A stretch of DNA of 64,000 bases from DATAEG01 sp051001975. Lineage in GTDB: Bacteria; Actinomycetota; Actinomycetes; Mycobacteriales; Jatrophihabitantaceae. The stretch spans positions 37,029-101,028 of the forward strand of contig JBPCMU010000047.1 of NCBI GenBank assembly GCA_051001975.1, in the 5' to 3' direction. The first letter of the stretch is position 1, and the number at the start of each line of letters is the position of its first letter. This document shows positions 17,261 to 25,555 of this stretch, in pieces. The translations under genes and the position numbers were made by a program. The notes beneath the pieces are model-generated. The model saw only the letters and a program-made list of their open reading frames with translations, ran no database searches and was not told the origin of the DNA.

Positions 17261-17997
17261 TCAGATGATCCCGCCGTTGACGCGTAACACCTGCCCGTTC
17301 ACCCAGCGACCGCCGGGCCCGACGAGGAACGCGACCACTTTCGCGACGTCATCGGGGATCCCGAGGCGCTCCAGAGGTGGCTGCTTGGCGAGCCTCTCGA
17401 CAGTCGCATCGTCTTTGCCGTCCAGGAACAAGCCGGTTGCGGTCGGACCTGGCGCGACCGCGTTCACCGTGATGTCCCGGCCACGAAGGTCGCAGGCGAG
17501 GATCATCGTCACCGCCTCGACCGCTCCCTTGCTTGCCGCATAGGCCGCGTAGTTGGCAAACGCCAAGCCGACCACTGATGACGACAGATTGATGATGGCA
17601 CCACCGGCACGCAGCCGGCGAGCGGCCTGTTGATCGACGACGAAGGTGCCCCGGATGTTGGTGCGATGCACGGCGTCCAGAACCGTCAGATCGAGATCGA
17701 CAACCGACGACCGCGGCATCCGTCCGGCCGAGTTCACAACGACGTCTACCCCGCCGAACGCGCGTTAGTCTCGTCGAACAAGGCAGCCACCGCATGTTCG
17801 TCCGCGATGTCTGCCTTGACCGCCAGCGCCCGCCCACCAGCTCCGGTGACCGCCTCCACCGTCTCCTGTGCGCTCGCGTCGTCGCTTGAGTAGTTCACGA
17901 CTACCGCGTGACCTTGCTCGGCGAGCGCTGTGACGACGGCCCGGCCGATGCCCTTCGACCCGCCGGTGACGAGAGCAACTCTGTTCTGCGTCTCCAT
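17261..17997 (-). pseudogene. Short-chain dehydrogenase/reductase, one frameshift
   Basis: From ATG 17997: nucleotide-binding VALVTGGSKGIGRAV, then DIADEHAVAALFDETNA. One indel near 17760 shifts the frame; the rest continues as NSAGRMPRS, IINLSSSVVGLAF, the active-site YAAYAASKGAV (Tyr and Lys present), ITVNAVAPGPTATG and a final VNGQVLRVNGGII. With that single base corrected it is a normal 245-residue SDR. It heads an operon with the tautomerase remnant and is divergent from TetR across an operator array. Either a recent pseudogene or one sequencing error. Confidence 0.88.
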
Positions 17998-18002
17998 TGC
18001 CT

Positions 18003-18086
18003 ATCGATGGTATCGATATTGCGTAGCTTCGATACGAAGCTAGCATCCGATTCGTATCAACGCTAGCCCGATCCGATACCATCGAT
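18003..18086. promoter_or_regulatory. Operator array between SDR and TetR
   Basis: A 13-nt sequence at 18003-18015 (ATCGATGGTATCG) recurs as its exact reverse complement at 18074-18086, flanking the region symmetrically. Between them is a perfect 7-3-7 palindrome at 18025-18041 (AGCTTCG-ATA-CGAAGCT) and a further half-site TTCGTATC at 18051-18058. All share the core GATAC/GTATC. This is a typical divergent TetR control region. Confidence 0.7.
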
Positions 18087-18088
18087 TC

Positions 18089-18838
18089 ATGCCGACCGTG
18101 CCCTCAGTCCCGCGCTCCGACGTCCAGCTACGGGAGCGGCTGCTGGACGCGACCGAAACACAACTGGTCGACTCCGACGACGATGACATCGCCACCCGGG
18201 CGGTGTGCGACGCGGCCGGCGTGAGCCAACCCGTCCTGTACCGCCTCTTCGTCGACAAGCGGGGGCTGCTCGAAGCAGTTGTCGAGCGCGGTTACGACCG
18301 CTACGTCCTCGACAAGGAGACCCAGCAACGCACCGCGGACCCGGTCGCCGACCTCCGGGCCGGTTGGGTGCATCACATGGCGTTCGCGGAAGGTCACCCT
18401 GCCGTGTACCGGCTTATGTTCGCCCCGCACCCAGCCGGCAGACCTTCGGCCCGCCGTCGGATCCTCGACCTCCTTGTCGAAGCACTGCAGCGTGTCGCTG
18501 CGATCGGTCGCCTTGCCGTCAGGCCGCAGGTCGCAGCGCAAGCGATCCTGTCCGGCAACGTGGGCGTCGCCCTCAACCGCATCGCACAACCCGAGCTGTA
18601 CAGCGACCCGCAGCTGTCACTCCGCGTTCGCGATGCCATTTTCGCCTCGCTCATAATCGACGCCACGACCGAGGTCGGTGCCGGATCCGGCGGCCTGAAC
18701 CCTGCAGTTTCGCCAACTCTGGCCACGACCGCGATCGCCTTGAGTGCTCAGCTGGGTGAACATCCGCCAACGACGCTCGTGCCCGAGGAGTTAGCCCTTC
18801 TTAGCCGCTGGTTGGACCGGCTCAGCGCTCCCGAGTGA
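18089..18838 (+). CDS. TetR-family regulator
   Basis: 249 residues from ATG 18089. N-terminal HTH at residues 12-58: LRERLLDATETQLVDSDDDDIATRAVCDAAGVSQPVLYRLFVDKRGLL in pieces. The C-terminal ligand-binding domain resembles TetR_C_13/WHG types (MAFAEGHPAVYRLMF). It is divergent from the SDR/tautomerase operon with multiple GATAC-type palindromes between, so it probably represses both directions. It remains intact while the genes it should control carry frameshifts. Confidence 0.9.
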   Translation: MPTVPSVPRSDVQLRERLLDATETQLVDSDDDDIATRAVCDAAGVSQPVLYRLFVDKRGLLEAVVERGYDRYVLDKETQQRTADPVADLRAGWVHHMAFAEGHPAVYRLMFAPHPAGRPSARRRILDLLVEALQRVAAIGRLAVRPQVAAQAILSGNVGVALNRIAQPELYSDPQLSLRVRDAIFASLIIDATTEVGAGSGGLNPAVSPTLATTAIALSAQLGEHPPTTLVPEELALLSRWLDRLSAPE

Positions 18839-19080
18839 CGAGCTCGAGTCGCTCGGCGCGCTCGGGCGACGTCGATGTCGTCCGGGTTGGCGGGAGTGCG
18901 GTTGTTGGCGGGCGCAGTCCTGGTTCGTGGACCGTCAAGCCCCGATCACGCGGACCGTGTGGGATGCAGCGCGGACGCCCCATGTGGCTTCCTGCCCGAG
19001 CTCTTCGCGACGGCGGTTGCAGAGACCTCCCAACGAGGGTGAGCGGCTGGACCTGTCTCCTGTCTCTTGCGTCCGCGTAG

Positions 19081-19407
19081 TCAGACTGCCGCCTCGAGCC
19101 TCAGCAATGCGCGCTCGGCTTCGGTACCGCCGCGGTAGCCACCCATGTTGCCGTCGGAGCGGATCACGCGGTGGCATGGCACCACCAGCGGCAGCGGGTT
19201 GGCGGCGCACGCTGTGCCCACCGCCCGCACCGCCTTGGGGTGGTCGGCCAGTTGGGCGAGGGCCGCGTAGGTGGCCGTATGGCCGTGGTCGATCTCTGGC
19301 AGGTGGTGCAGGACGGTTCCGCGGAACCCGGTCGACAGCTGCCAGTCGAGGGCGACGTCGAAGGTGCGTCGCCGACCCGCGGGACCAAATCGGGATGCTC
19401 GCGTGTT
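19081..19407 (-). pseudogene. Methylated-DNA-protein cysteine methyltransferase (Ogt/MGMT-like), N-terminally truncated
   Basis: A minus-strand frame ending at 19081 encodes the DNA-binding domain of an O6-alkylguanine repair protein: FRGTVLHHLPEI, TATYAALAQLAD, AVRAVGTACAANPLPLVVPCHRVIRSDG with the alkyl-accepting Cys in PCHRV, then MGGYRGGTEAERALL. About 100 residues are readable back to an in-frame stop at 19408-19410. The N-terminal domain (about 60 residues in homologues) and a start codon are missing. The usual helix-turn-helix Q-R-V-W segment reads FRGTVLHHL, so that part is also divergent. Probably a remnant. Confidence 0.72.
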
Positions 19408-19496
19408 CTATCCATGGTGGAGGCCCGTCCGGCGGCCAGTCGGACGTCGGGCACTCCACGAACACAGCGAAACGATGTCGAGGGAAGGGCGCAAGA

Positions 19497-20018
19497 ATGA
19501 CAACCACCGAGAGAGCGGTTCTAGCGGGCGGATGTTTCTGGGGGATACAGGATCTGATCCGTAGGCGTCCCGGCGTGCTGAGCACCAGGGTGGGCTACAC
19601 CGGTGGCGACGTGCCCAACGCGACGTACCGCAACCACGGCACGCACGTCGAGTCGATCGAGATCGTCTTCGATCCGGCGACGGTGTCCTATCGCGACCTG
19701 CTGGAGTTCTTCTTCCAGATTCATGATCCGACGACGAAGAACCGACAGGGCAACGACTTCGGGCTGAGCTACCGGTCGGCCATCTTCTACACCAGCGACG
19801 AGCAGGAGCGCATCGCCCGCGACACGATCGCCGACGTCGAGGCCTCCGGTCTGTGGCCGGGCAGCGTCGTCACCGAGGTCGAGCCGGCCGGTCCGTTCTG
19901 GGAGGCCGAGCCCGAGCACCAGGACTATCTGGAGAACTATCCCGATGGGTACACCTGCCACTTCGCCCGGCCCGGATGGACGCTACCGAGGCGGGCGGAG
20001 TCGGCCAGCACCCGGTAG
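19497..20018 (+). CDS. msrA: Peptide methionine-S-sulfoxide reductase
   Basis: 173 residues from ATG 19497. The catalytic Cys is in AGGCFWGIQDL near the N-terminus, followed by family landmarks GVLSTRVGYTGG, PTYRNH-like NATYRNHGTHVE, IHDPTT, YRSAIFYT and AEPEHQDYLENYP. It reduces S-epimers of methionine sulfoxide in oxidised proteins. No MsrB domain is fused. It stands alone, with an Ogt remnant upstream on the other strand and a hairpin-forming repeat just after its stop. Confidence 0.95.
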   Translation: MTTTERAVLAGGCFWGIQDLIRRRPGVLSTRVGYTGGDVPNATYRNHGTHVESIEIVFDPATVSYRDLLEFFFQIHDPTTKNRQGNDFGLSYRSAIFYTSDEQERIARDTIADVEASGLWPGSVVTEVEPAGPFWEAEPEHQDYLENYPDGYTCHFARPGWTLPRRAESASTR

Positions 20019-20051
20019 CGCAACGCGGTCACCACCCCCCCGTCCATCGTC

Positions 20052-20133
20052 GCCGAGAGGGAGCTTCTTGCCGCCGAGCGGGAGGTTGTCGTGCGACCGC
20101 TCGGCGTGTCGTGACGGAAAACTCCCTCTCGGC
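20052..20133. repeat. Nested palindromic element (possible dispersed repeat)
   Basis: The 12-nt GCCGAGAGGGAG at 20052-20063 is exactly reverse-complementary to CTCCCTCTCGGC at 20122-20133. Inside lies a second inverted pair (GCCGAGCGG near 20073 and CCGCTCGGC at about 20096-20104). The outer core CTCCCTCTCGGC also occurs once at 25101-25112, preceded again by GAAA. It follows msrA and faces the ECF41 gene end, so it could also serve as a bidirectional terminator. Confidence 0.55.
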
Positions 20134-20147
20134 ACGCTCGGGGATGG

Positions 20148-21077
20148 TTACCGCTTTGCGCGCAGGTGGGAGTCCCTGGTGTCCATCAGCTGCGGATCGG
20201 CGATGACGTGGATCCGCGTTACACGGCCGTTCTGGATGGTCAGCTGCATCACGGCGTAGAGCGTGCGCTCGACGAAGGCCAGCACCTCGGGCTGCTCGCC
20301 CATCGGGTTGCACACGAGCGTCATCCCCGGGGTAAACCAGCGCAGCACGTTGCGCGACACCTTGGTCGACCCGTGATTGGCCACCCCGGTGCGGCGGTCC
20401 TGCTCGCCGAGATCGGCGTCGCCCCAGACCTCCGGATCCAGCAACGGTACGAGTGCCGACACGTCGCCGATGGAGCAGGCCTGAATGAACCGTTCGACGA
20501 TCAGCCGGTGCTGAGCCAGGTCCACTTCATCGGCCAGCCGGGCGTTCTCGGCATGGACCTTGAGCCGCGCCCGACGCGCCAGCTGGCGACAAGAGGCCGG
20601 CGCGCGGCCCACGGTCTGGGCGATGCTGGCGAACGGTGTCTGGAAGATGTCGTGGAGCACGAACACCACTCGCTCGGCCGGCGTCAGGCGTTCCAGGACG
20701 ACCAGTAGCGCGGTGCGTACCTCATCATCGAGGGTGACTCGATCGGCCGGATCGATCGGTGGGGCGATGGCCGCCGGAGCGCCGGCAGACTCGATCGTGC
20801 TGACGTCCTGGGTGCGTTCGCGACGGGACCGCGCGGAGTTGATCTGGTCGAGGCAGATCCGGCTGGTCACCACGATCAGCCAGGCCCGGTGATCCTCGAT
20901 CTGCGCGTAATCGGCTTCGGCGAATCGGGCGAAGCCTTCCTGGACCGCGTCCTCCGCTGCGCCGATGTCACCGAGCATGCCGTACGCGAGATTGACCAGA
21001 TACGGCCGATTTCCCTGCCACGTCTGGGCAAACTGCGCCTCGGTTGCCCTCGTTCCGATCTGGCCGTTCGCCGCCAT
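20148..21077 (-). CDS. ECF41-family (SigJ-like) RNA polymerase sigma factor
   Basis: 309 residues from ATG 21077; a longer frame to 21155 would overlap its own promoter. Sigma region 2 is at residues 10-80 (YLVNLAYGMLGDIGAAEDAVQEGFAR), and region 4 at about 120-175 (LERLTPAERVVFVLHDIF, SIAQTVGRAPASCRQLARRAR). The long C-terminal extension is a SnoaL-like domain (FIQACSIGDVSALVPLLDPEVWGD...NVLRWF), which in ECF41 members takes the place of a separate anti-sigma factor. It is divergent from the MFS-hemerythrin operon. An ECF41-type promoter stands before both, so it should activate itself and the operon. Confidence 0.93.
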   Translation of the reverse strand: MAANGQIGTRATEAQFAQTWQGNRPYLVNLAYGMLGDIGAAEDAVQEGFARFAEADYAQIEDHRAWLIVVTSRICLDQINSARSRRERTQDVSTIESAGAPAAIAPPIDPADRVTLDDEVRTALLVVLERLTPAERVVFVLHDIFQTPFASIAQTVGRAPASCRQLARRARLKVHAENARLADEVDLAQHRLIVERFIQACSIGDVSALVPLLDPEVWGDADLGEQDRRTGVANHGSTKVSRNVLRWFTPGMTLVCNPMGEQPEVLAFVERTLYAVMQLTIQNGRVTRIHVIADPQLMDTRDSHLRAKR

Positions 21078-21127
21078 GTGTCGCCAATCTTCGTCTGTGC
21101 GCCGTCGTGCGCGGCGCCTAACAGTAG

Positions 21128-21154
21128 GACGAAATAGGCCGGCAGAAAGTGACA
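21128..21154 (-). promoter_or_regulatory. ECF41-type promoter of the sigma factor gene
   Basis: Reading leftward: -35 TGTCACT (21154-21148), a 16-nt spacer, -10 CGTC (21131-21128), 51 nt before the sigma ATG. This matches the published ECF41 consensus (TGTCACA, about 16 nt, CGTC) with one mismatch. The mirror promoter on the plus strand has the same spacing. Confidence 0.75.
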
Positions 21155-21165
21155 CCGGCCACGCC

Positions 21166-21192
21166 TGTCACCTTTGACTGCTGCGTTTCGTC
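21166..21192 (+). promoter_or_regulatory. ECF41-type promoter of the MFS-hemerythrin operon
   Basis: -35 TGTCACC (21166-21172), a 16-nt spacer, -10 CGTC (21189-21192), 37 nt upstream of the MFS ATG at 21229. It differs from the ECF41 consensus at one position. Confidence 0.78.
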
Positions 21193-21228
21193 CTCTGTTG
21201 TGACACCGATTCCCGGAGGACAACACCC

Positions 21229-22698
21229 ATGACGGCAGCAACCGTTGCACCATCGGCCCTCGCAACGCAGCGGGGCAAGCTCATCCTGGTACTGCTGTGT
21301 GCAGTCGCCTTCCTCGACTTCGTCGATGCGTCGATCGTCAACGTGGCGCTTCCCTCGATCCGCGCCGACCTGCACGTCTCGGTGCAGGGCCTGCAATGGA
21401 TCCCCAGCGGATATCTGCTCACCTACGGCGGCTTCATGCTGCTCGGCGGCCGGGCCGCCGACCTCCTTGGCCGGCGCCGCATCCTCGTCAGTGGCACGGT
21501 GCTGATCGGGCTGGCGTCCTTCGCGGGGGGAATCGCCGGCAATGAGGGCACGCTGGTCGCCGCGCGGCTCGCACAAGGAGTCGGTGCGGCGATGATGTTG
21601 CCCGCCGCCTTGTCGATCCTGACCACGACCTTCACCGAGGCCGCCGACCGGCACAAGGCGCTCGGGGTATGGGGCGGAGTAGGCGGGCTGGCGTCCGCAG
21701 CCGGTGTATTGCTCGGCGGAGTGCTCACCGATGGTCCGGGCTGGCGGTGGGTGATGTTCGTCAACCCCCTGGCCTGCCTGCCCGTCCTCGTCGGGATTTT
21801 CTGGCTGATCGACGGCGAGCGCCGGCCCGCCCGGGTGGCCAACTTCGACCTGCTCGGCTCGACGCTGGTCACTGGCGGCATGCTGCTGCTCGTCTTCACC
21901 CTGGTGAAAGCGCCCGACCAGGGCTGGGGTGCGACGCGTACCGTGCTCGAACTCGCAAGTGCGCTGGTGCTGCTGGCGGCATTCGTGATCAACGAGCAGC
22001 GCAACGCGAATCCGCTGCTGCCGATGTCGCTGTTCCGGATAAAGGGTCTGGCCGCCGCGGACGCTACTCAGCTGATCGCCTTCGCCGGGTTCCTCGCGAT
22101 GTTCTTCTTCCTGACGCTGTACATGCAGAACGTGCTCGGCTACTCGCCGATCGAGACGGGCGCCGCGTACCTGCCGCTCTGCGTCGGAGTCGGTATCGCA
22201 GCCGGCATCACCGCCCAGCTCCTGGCCCGGACCGGCACCCGGCCGGTGATCATCGTGGGCTGCCTGCTCGCCGCCGGCGGCGTCTACTATCTCTCCCGGA
22301 TCCCGGTCGACGGCTCCTACCTGGCCGATCTGCTGCCGGGCATGATGATCATGTCGTTCGGGCTCGGCGCGGTGTTCGTCGCTGTAACCACCGCCGCGAA
22401 CTCCGGAGTGCCCAGCGACAAGGCCGGCATCGCCGCAGCATTGCTCAACGCGTCCCAACAACTCGGCGGCGCGCTGGGCCTGGCGGTCTTCTCCGCCATC
22501 GCCACGGCCCGCACGAACCACCTGCTCGCGTCCCGCACGGCCATGCCGGAGGCGCTGACTTCCGGCTTTCACCGGGCGCTGCTGGCCAGCAGCGTATTCC
22601 TGCTCGCTGCAGCCGTGCTCGCGGTTCGAGTCAGCAACACCCGCGGCGAGAGCGATGCATTCGTCACGGCAACCGACAATGAAGGGATCTCCGCATGA
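21229..22698 (+). CDS. MFS multidrug exporter, DHA2 (14-helix) family
   Basis: 489 residues, full length. Motif D1 reads LDFVDASIVNVALPSI, motif A GGRAADLLGRRRILVSG, and motif C-like GLASAAGVLLGGVLTDG; fourteen hydrophobic segments are visible. It probably exports amphipathic drugs by proton antiport across the inner membrane. A good Shine-Dalgarno (CGGAGGA) lies before ATG 21229. Its end overlaps the hemerythrin gene start by ATGA. The ECF41 promoter at 21166-21192 indicates control by the divergent sigma factor. The Asp in helix 1 (FLDFVDAS) typical of this family is present. Confidence 0.93.
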   Translation: MTAATVAPSALATQRGKLILVLLCAVAFLDFVDASIVNVALPSIRADLHVSVQGLQWIPSGYLLTYGGFMLLGGRAADLLGRRRILVSGTVLIGLASFAGGIAGNEGTLVAARLAQGVGAAMMLPAALSILTTTFTEAADRHKALGVWGGVGGLASAAGVLLGGVLTDGPGWRWVMFVNPLACLPVLVGIFWLIDGERRPARVANFDLLGSTLVTGGMLLLVFTLVKAPDQGWGATRTVLELASALVLLAAFVINEQRNANPLLPMSLFRIKGLAAADATQLIAFAGFLAMFFFLTLYMQNVLGYSPIETGAAYLPLCVGVGIAAGITAQLLARTGTRPVIIVGCLLAAGGVYYLSRIPVDGSYLADLLPGMMIMSFGLGAVFVAVTTAANSGVPSDKAGIAAALLNASQQLGGALGLAVFSAIATARTNHLLASRTAMPEALTSGFHRALLASSVFLLAAAVLAVRVSNTRGESDAFVTATDNEGISA

Positions 22699-23327
22699 TC
22701 GACAACGCACATGCTGATCGCCGCGTCCTCACCGGCGACGTCAACTTCTCGATGATGTACGCCGCGCACGACGCCTTCACCCGGCACCTGGAGCGGCTCG
22801 CCTCGGCAGTTGGGCAGGGAGCCGCGACTGCACCTGGGACGATGGTCCGGTGGGAGCTGTTCAAGAAGCAACTACACATCCATCACACCGCAGAAGACGA
22901 GACGCTGTGGCCGCAACTGCGAGCCGCCGTCTCGGCGCCCGAGGACATCGCCGTGCTCGACGCGATGGAACTCGAGCATGCCCAGCTGGACCCGCAGCTC
23001 GGGCGGGTAGATGCCGCTTTCGCGTCCGGAGGGGCGGCAGCGGCCACCATCGATGACCTGGCCGCCGGTCTCGGCGCGCACATGCGACACGAGGAGAACG
23101 AAGCGCTGCCGCTCATCGAGACGCAGCTGGGTCGGCCCGGCTGGGACGTGTTCACCCGGGGCATCCGCAAGACGCAGGGGCTGCGCGGCGCCGCGGTGTA
23201 CCTGCCGTGGTTACTGGACGGTGCACCACAGGCTGTGCAGCAGGAAGTTCTCGGCATGCTCCCGCCGCCGGCGCGGGTCCTCTACCGCAGGCTGTGGCGG
23301 CGCAAGTACCGCCGCGCCATGAGCTGA
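22695..23327 (+). CDS. Hemerythrin-domain protein
   Basis: 210 residues. A four-helix bundle with His/Glu metal ligands in the expected order: MMYAAHDAFTRHL, LHIHHTAEDETLWP, DAMELEHAQLDP and LGAHMRHEENEALPLIE. Non-heme diiron proteins of this type bind O2 or NO or sense redox state. The last 60 residues, rich in Pro and Arg (LPPPARVLYRRLW), lie outside the domain. It is translationally coupled to the MFS exporter and shares the ECF41 promoter, so it may belong to an oxidative or nitrosative stress response. Confidence 0.9.
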   Translation: MIDNAHADRRVLTGDVNFSMMYAAHDAFTRHLERLASAVGQGAATAPGTMVRWELFKKQLHIHHTAEDETLWPQLRAAVSAPEDIAVLDAMELEHAQLDPQLGRVDAAFASGGAAAATIDDLAAGLGAHMRHEENEALPLIETQLGRPGWDVFTRGIRKTQGLRGAAVYLPWLLDGAPQAVQQEVLGMLPPPARVLYRRLWRRKYRRAMS

Positions 23328-23354
23328 CCCAGCGGGCTGGTTGGCCGCCGCGGC

Positions 23355-24302
23355 TCAGGCTAGCCGGGTGTTGTCCCCGACGGGATGGATCTCATCGTCA
23401 CCGGGCAGGCGTTCTGCCACCCTTCCCATCTCGCTCTCATCCAGCGCGATCAACAGCGGCGAACGGGCCAGCAGGATGACGCCGACACCGACCGCCACCG
23501 CGCCGAGGCTCGCGGGAAGCAGCCATAGCCCGCTGCGGACCACCTCCTGGTACACCAGGACGCCCCAGAAGATCGACACCAGCGGATCCATCAGCGTGAA
23601 CCCAGGCTGCGCAGCAAGCAGTGGGCCGGTGTGCAGAGCCCATTGCATCACCCCGACGCCGAGCACGCCCATCGTGACCGCGGCGTAGGTCTGCCAGGTG
23701 GTGAGCACGCCGATGAGGCCGCGGTCGGACAACTGAGAGGCGGTCTCTTTGATGAATGTCGCTGTCAGCCCGAAGCTCGTCCCGGCCGCGGCTCCCAGGC
23801 AAGCGGTACGCCACAGCCTGCTGCCGCGTCGGGCAGCCAGCACGAGCAGCGCGACGGTCGCTGCCGTGGCCCCCCCGGCGATTGCGTAGGTGCTGTGCGA
23901 GACGTCAGTCTCGTTACCGGGCTTCGGCGCCAGCACCGCCACCACCGCGATCATCCCCGCAGTCATGACGAGGATCCCGCCCCACTCGCTGCGCCCGATG
24001 CGGACCTGGAAGACCCATCCGGACACGAGCAGGGTCAACGGAACCTCCAGGGTGATGATCGTTTCCACCGAGGAGAGCTGGCCGAGTCCGAGAGCGACGG
24101 CCTGCAGCACGAACGATCCGACCATCCCGCTGAAGCCGAGCACCCACGTCCGGCGCCGAACCAGATCGCCCAGCAGCCGCAGGCTGAATCCGCCGGGAGC
24201 CTTCTGCTCCAGGCTGGCCTTGCGCTGCATGACGTTCGCCACCGCATTACCCGCGGCGGCAAGCCCCGCGCACAGGAAGCTCAGCAGTGTCTCCACACCC
24301 AC
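23355..24302 (-). CDS. DMT (EamA-like) family transporter
   Basis: 315 residues from GTG 24302. Ten hydrophobic segments occur in two homologous halves (first GLAAAGNAVANVMQRKAS, WGGILVMTAGMIAVVAVL; second SFGLTATFIKETA, LGAVAVGVGVILLARSP), typical of the drug/metabolite transporter fold. MQRKAS after helix 1 is a hallmark of the actinobacterial DMT subgroup without an assigned substrate. The cytoplasmic tail (40 residues) is acidic. It is convergent with the hemerythrin gene. No substrate can be assigned. Confidence 0.85.
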   Translation of the reverse strand: MGVETLLSFLCAGLAAAGNAVANVMQRKASLEQKAPGGFSLRLLGDLVRRRTWVLGFSGMVGSFVLQAVALGLGQLSSVETIITLEVPLTLLVSGWVFQVRIGRSEWGGILVMTAGMIAVVAVLAPKPGNETDVSHSTYAIAGGATAATVALLVLAARRGSRLWRTACLGAAAGTSFGLTATFIKETASQLSDRGLIGVLTTWQTYAAVTMGVLGVGVMQWALHTGPLLAAQPGFTLMDPLVSIFWGVLVYQEVVRSGLWLLPASLGAVAVGVGVILLARSPLLIALDESEMGRVAERLPGDDEIHPVGDNTRLA

Positions 24303-24583
24303 GTGTCACAGCCTATTCGCTGGCCGCGACACCGATCTCAGCCTTTTCGACGCGCCGCCATGGGATGTCGGGCGCTCAGCCGGGCTCTGCCAGCGTGGTC
24401 GGGGTCGAGCCGTCGGCGAGTTCAACAGTGTCGAACCATCCGCATCGCAGCTCGCACGTCGGCCTGTCCGGGCCACTTCGATCGGCGTCCATGCGGTGGG
24501 TGCGGACATACGTTCATGATGTCCTGACCGGTCCGCGACGGAATTGCCGAGGCCGCTCCCAGGGCATCCGACAGACTGATCGG
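24303..24583. other. Intergenic stretch with one weak small ORF
   Basis: About 280 nt between divergent DMT and cupin genes. A 38-codon minus-strand ORF (24376-24492, starting MDADRSGPDRP and containing CELRCGWFDT) is open, but it has no clear ribosome binding site and no family resemblance. I would not call it a gene on this evidence. Both promoters should lie here; none is obvious. Confidence 0.35.
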
Positions 24584-25048
24584 ATGGACCCAGCGCCCCG
24601 CACTGCTGCGCGCGTCGTCCGCGCCTCCGTCGGCGAGTCGATTCCGGCCGCCGGCATCGACCACCTCTTCAAGCTGACCGGCACCGACACCGACGGGCGC
24701 CTCGGGCTCGAACGGTTCGAGGTGCCGCCACTGACGGTTGGTGCGCGGCCGCACATCCACCACGCTCACGACGAGTGTTTCTATGTCGTGAGCGGAGAAC
24801 TCACCGTCGCGGCTGACGAGGGGGAGGTGGTGCTCGGCCCGGGCGACCTCGCCTACGCACCGCGCGGATCGGTGCACGGCTTTCGCAACGCCGACGCAGC
24901 CTCGGCCAGCACGGTGTTGTGCATCTACACCCCGCCCGGATATGAGCAGTACTTCCGGGACGTGCACGCCGCCGTTGCAGCAGGCACCGAACTCACCGTG
25001 GACCTGCTCGGGGAACTGCGCAGCCGCTACGACACCACCACCCTCTGA
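24584..25048 (+). CDS. Cupin-domain protein
   Basis: 154 residues from ATG 24584. Motif 1 of the cupin barrel reads PHIHHAHDECFYVVSGELT (HxH, Glu ligands present), and motif 2 APRGSVHGFRNA carries the last His. The domain occupies residues 45-120. Single-domain cupins of this layout include dioxygenases, isomerases and sugar-binding regulators; no HTH is present. The C-terminal helix (LLGELRSRY) is typical of the quercetinase-like annotated group. Function cannot be narrowed further from the sequence. Confidence 0.85.
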   Translation: MDPAPRTAARVVRASVGESIPAAGIDHLFKLTGTDTDGRLGLERFEVPPLTVGARPHIHHAHDECFYVVSGELTVAADEGEVVLGPGDLAYAPRGSVHGFRNADAASASTVLCIYTPPGYEQYFRDVHAAVAAGTELTVDLLGELRSRYDTTTL

Positions 25049-25100
25049 GCTCGAGGGCGGACTGGGCGACCGAGACGTTCCAGCCGATGGCCACAGAAAC

Positions 25101-25112
25101 CTCCCTCTCGGC
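25101..25112. repeat. Second copy of the CTCCCTCTCGGC repeat core
   Basis: Exact copy of the 12-nt arm found at 20122-20133, again preceded by an A-rich stretch (GAAAC) and located between genes. Here no inverted partner is visible, so it is a half-element. Confidence 0.4.
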
Positions 25113-25162
25113 GGGACGAATAGCTCTATCTCGCCACGCTTCCCGTCGCTAGCCTTCCGAGC

Positions 25163-25471
25163 GTGCCTACCAAGATCACGGTCATCCATGACAACCCCAC
25201 TGATCCGGCCGCGTTCGAGGCCGGCTACCCGGAGCAGTTGGCGCTGGCCAAGAAGCTGCCCGGCCTGGAGCGGATCGAGACGTCCAAGGTCTGGCCGAAG
25301 GAGGACGGCACCCCGACGCCGGTCTACCGGCTGATCGACATGTATTTCAGCGACTACGACTCGGCCAGTGCCGCGGTCGCCACTGCGGAGGCCGGCGCGC
25401 TGTTCCCGAGCATCTTCGGCCTGGCAACCGGCGGCATGCGCATCGTCTTCGCCGACATCGAGGAGCAGTAG
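25163..25471 (+). CDS. EthD-family protein
   Basis: 102 residues from GTG 25163. A ferredoxin-like alpha/beta barrel of the EthD group: ITVIHDNPTDPAAFEAGYPEQ, LPGLERIETSKVW and a terminal MRIVFADIEE. EthD proteins accompany monooxygenases or act as small decarboxylase/reductase-like dimers, but for this subgroup no reaction is established. It stands between the cupin and the aldolase-like gene on the same strand, with intergenic gaps of about 110 and 85 nt. Confidence 0.85.
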   Translation: MPTKITVIHDNPTDPAAFEAGYPEQLALAKKLPGLERIETSKVWPKEDGTPTPVYRLIDMYFSDYDSASAAVATAEAGALFPSIFGLATGGMRIVFADIEEQ

Positions 25472-25555
25472 CGCACCCGGCGCGGGATCGTCAAGGGTCT
25501 TCCTGGGACGCCAGGCGCCGGAGCACCCCCGGCCGGGCACTGGTTCAATCGCGGA

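Noticed and set aside
21118..22710. Minus-strand open frame opposite the MFS exporter
   Set aside because: Antisense shadow; composition is Gln/Arg/His-rich without domain features.
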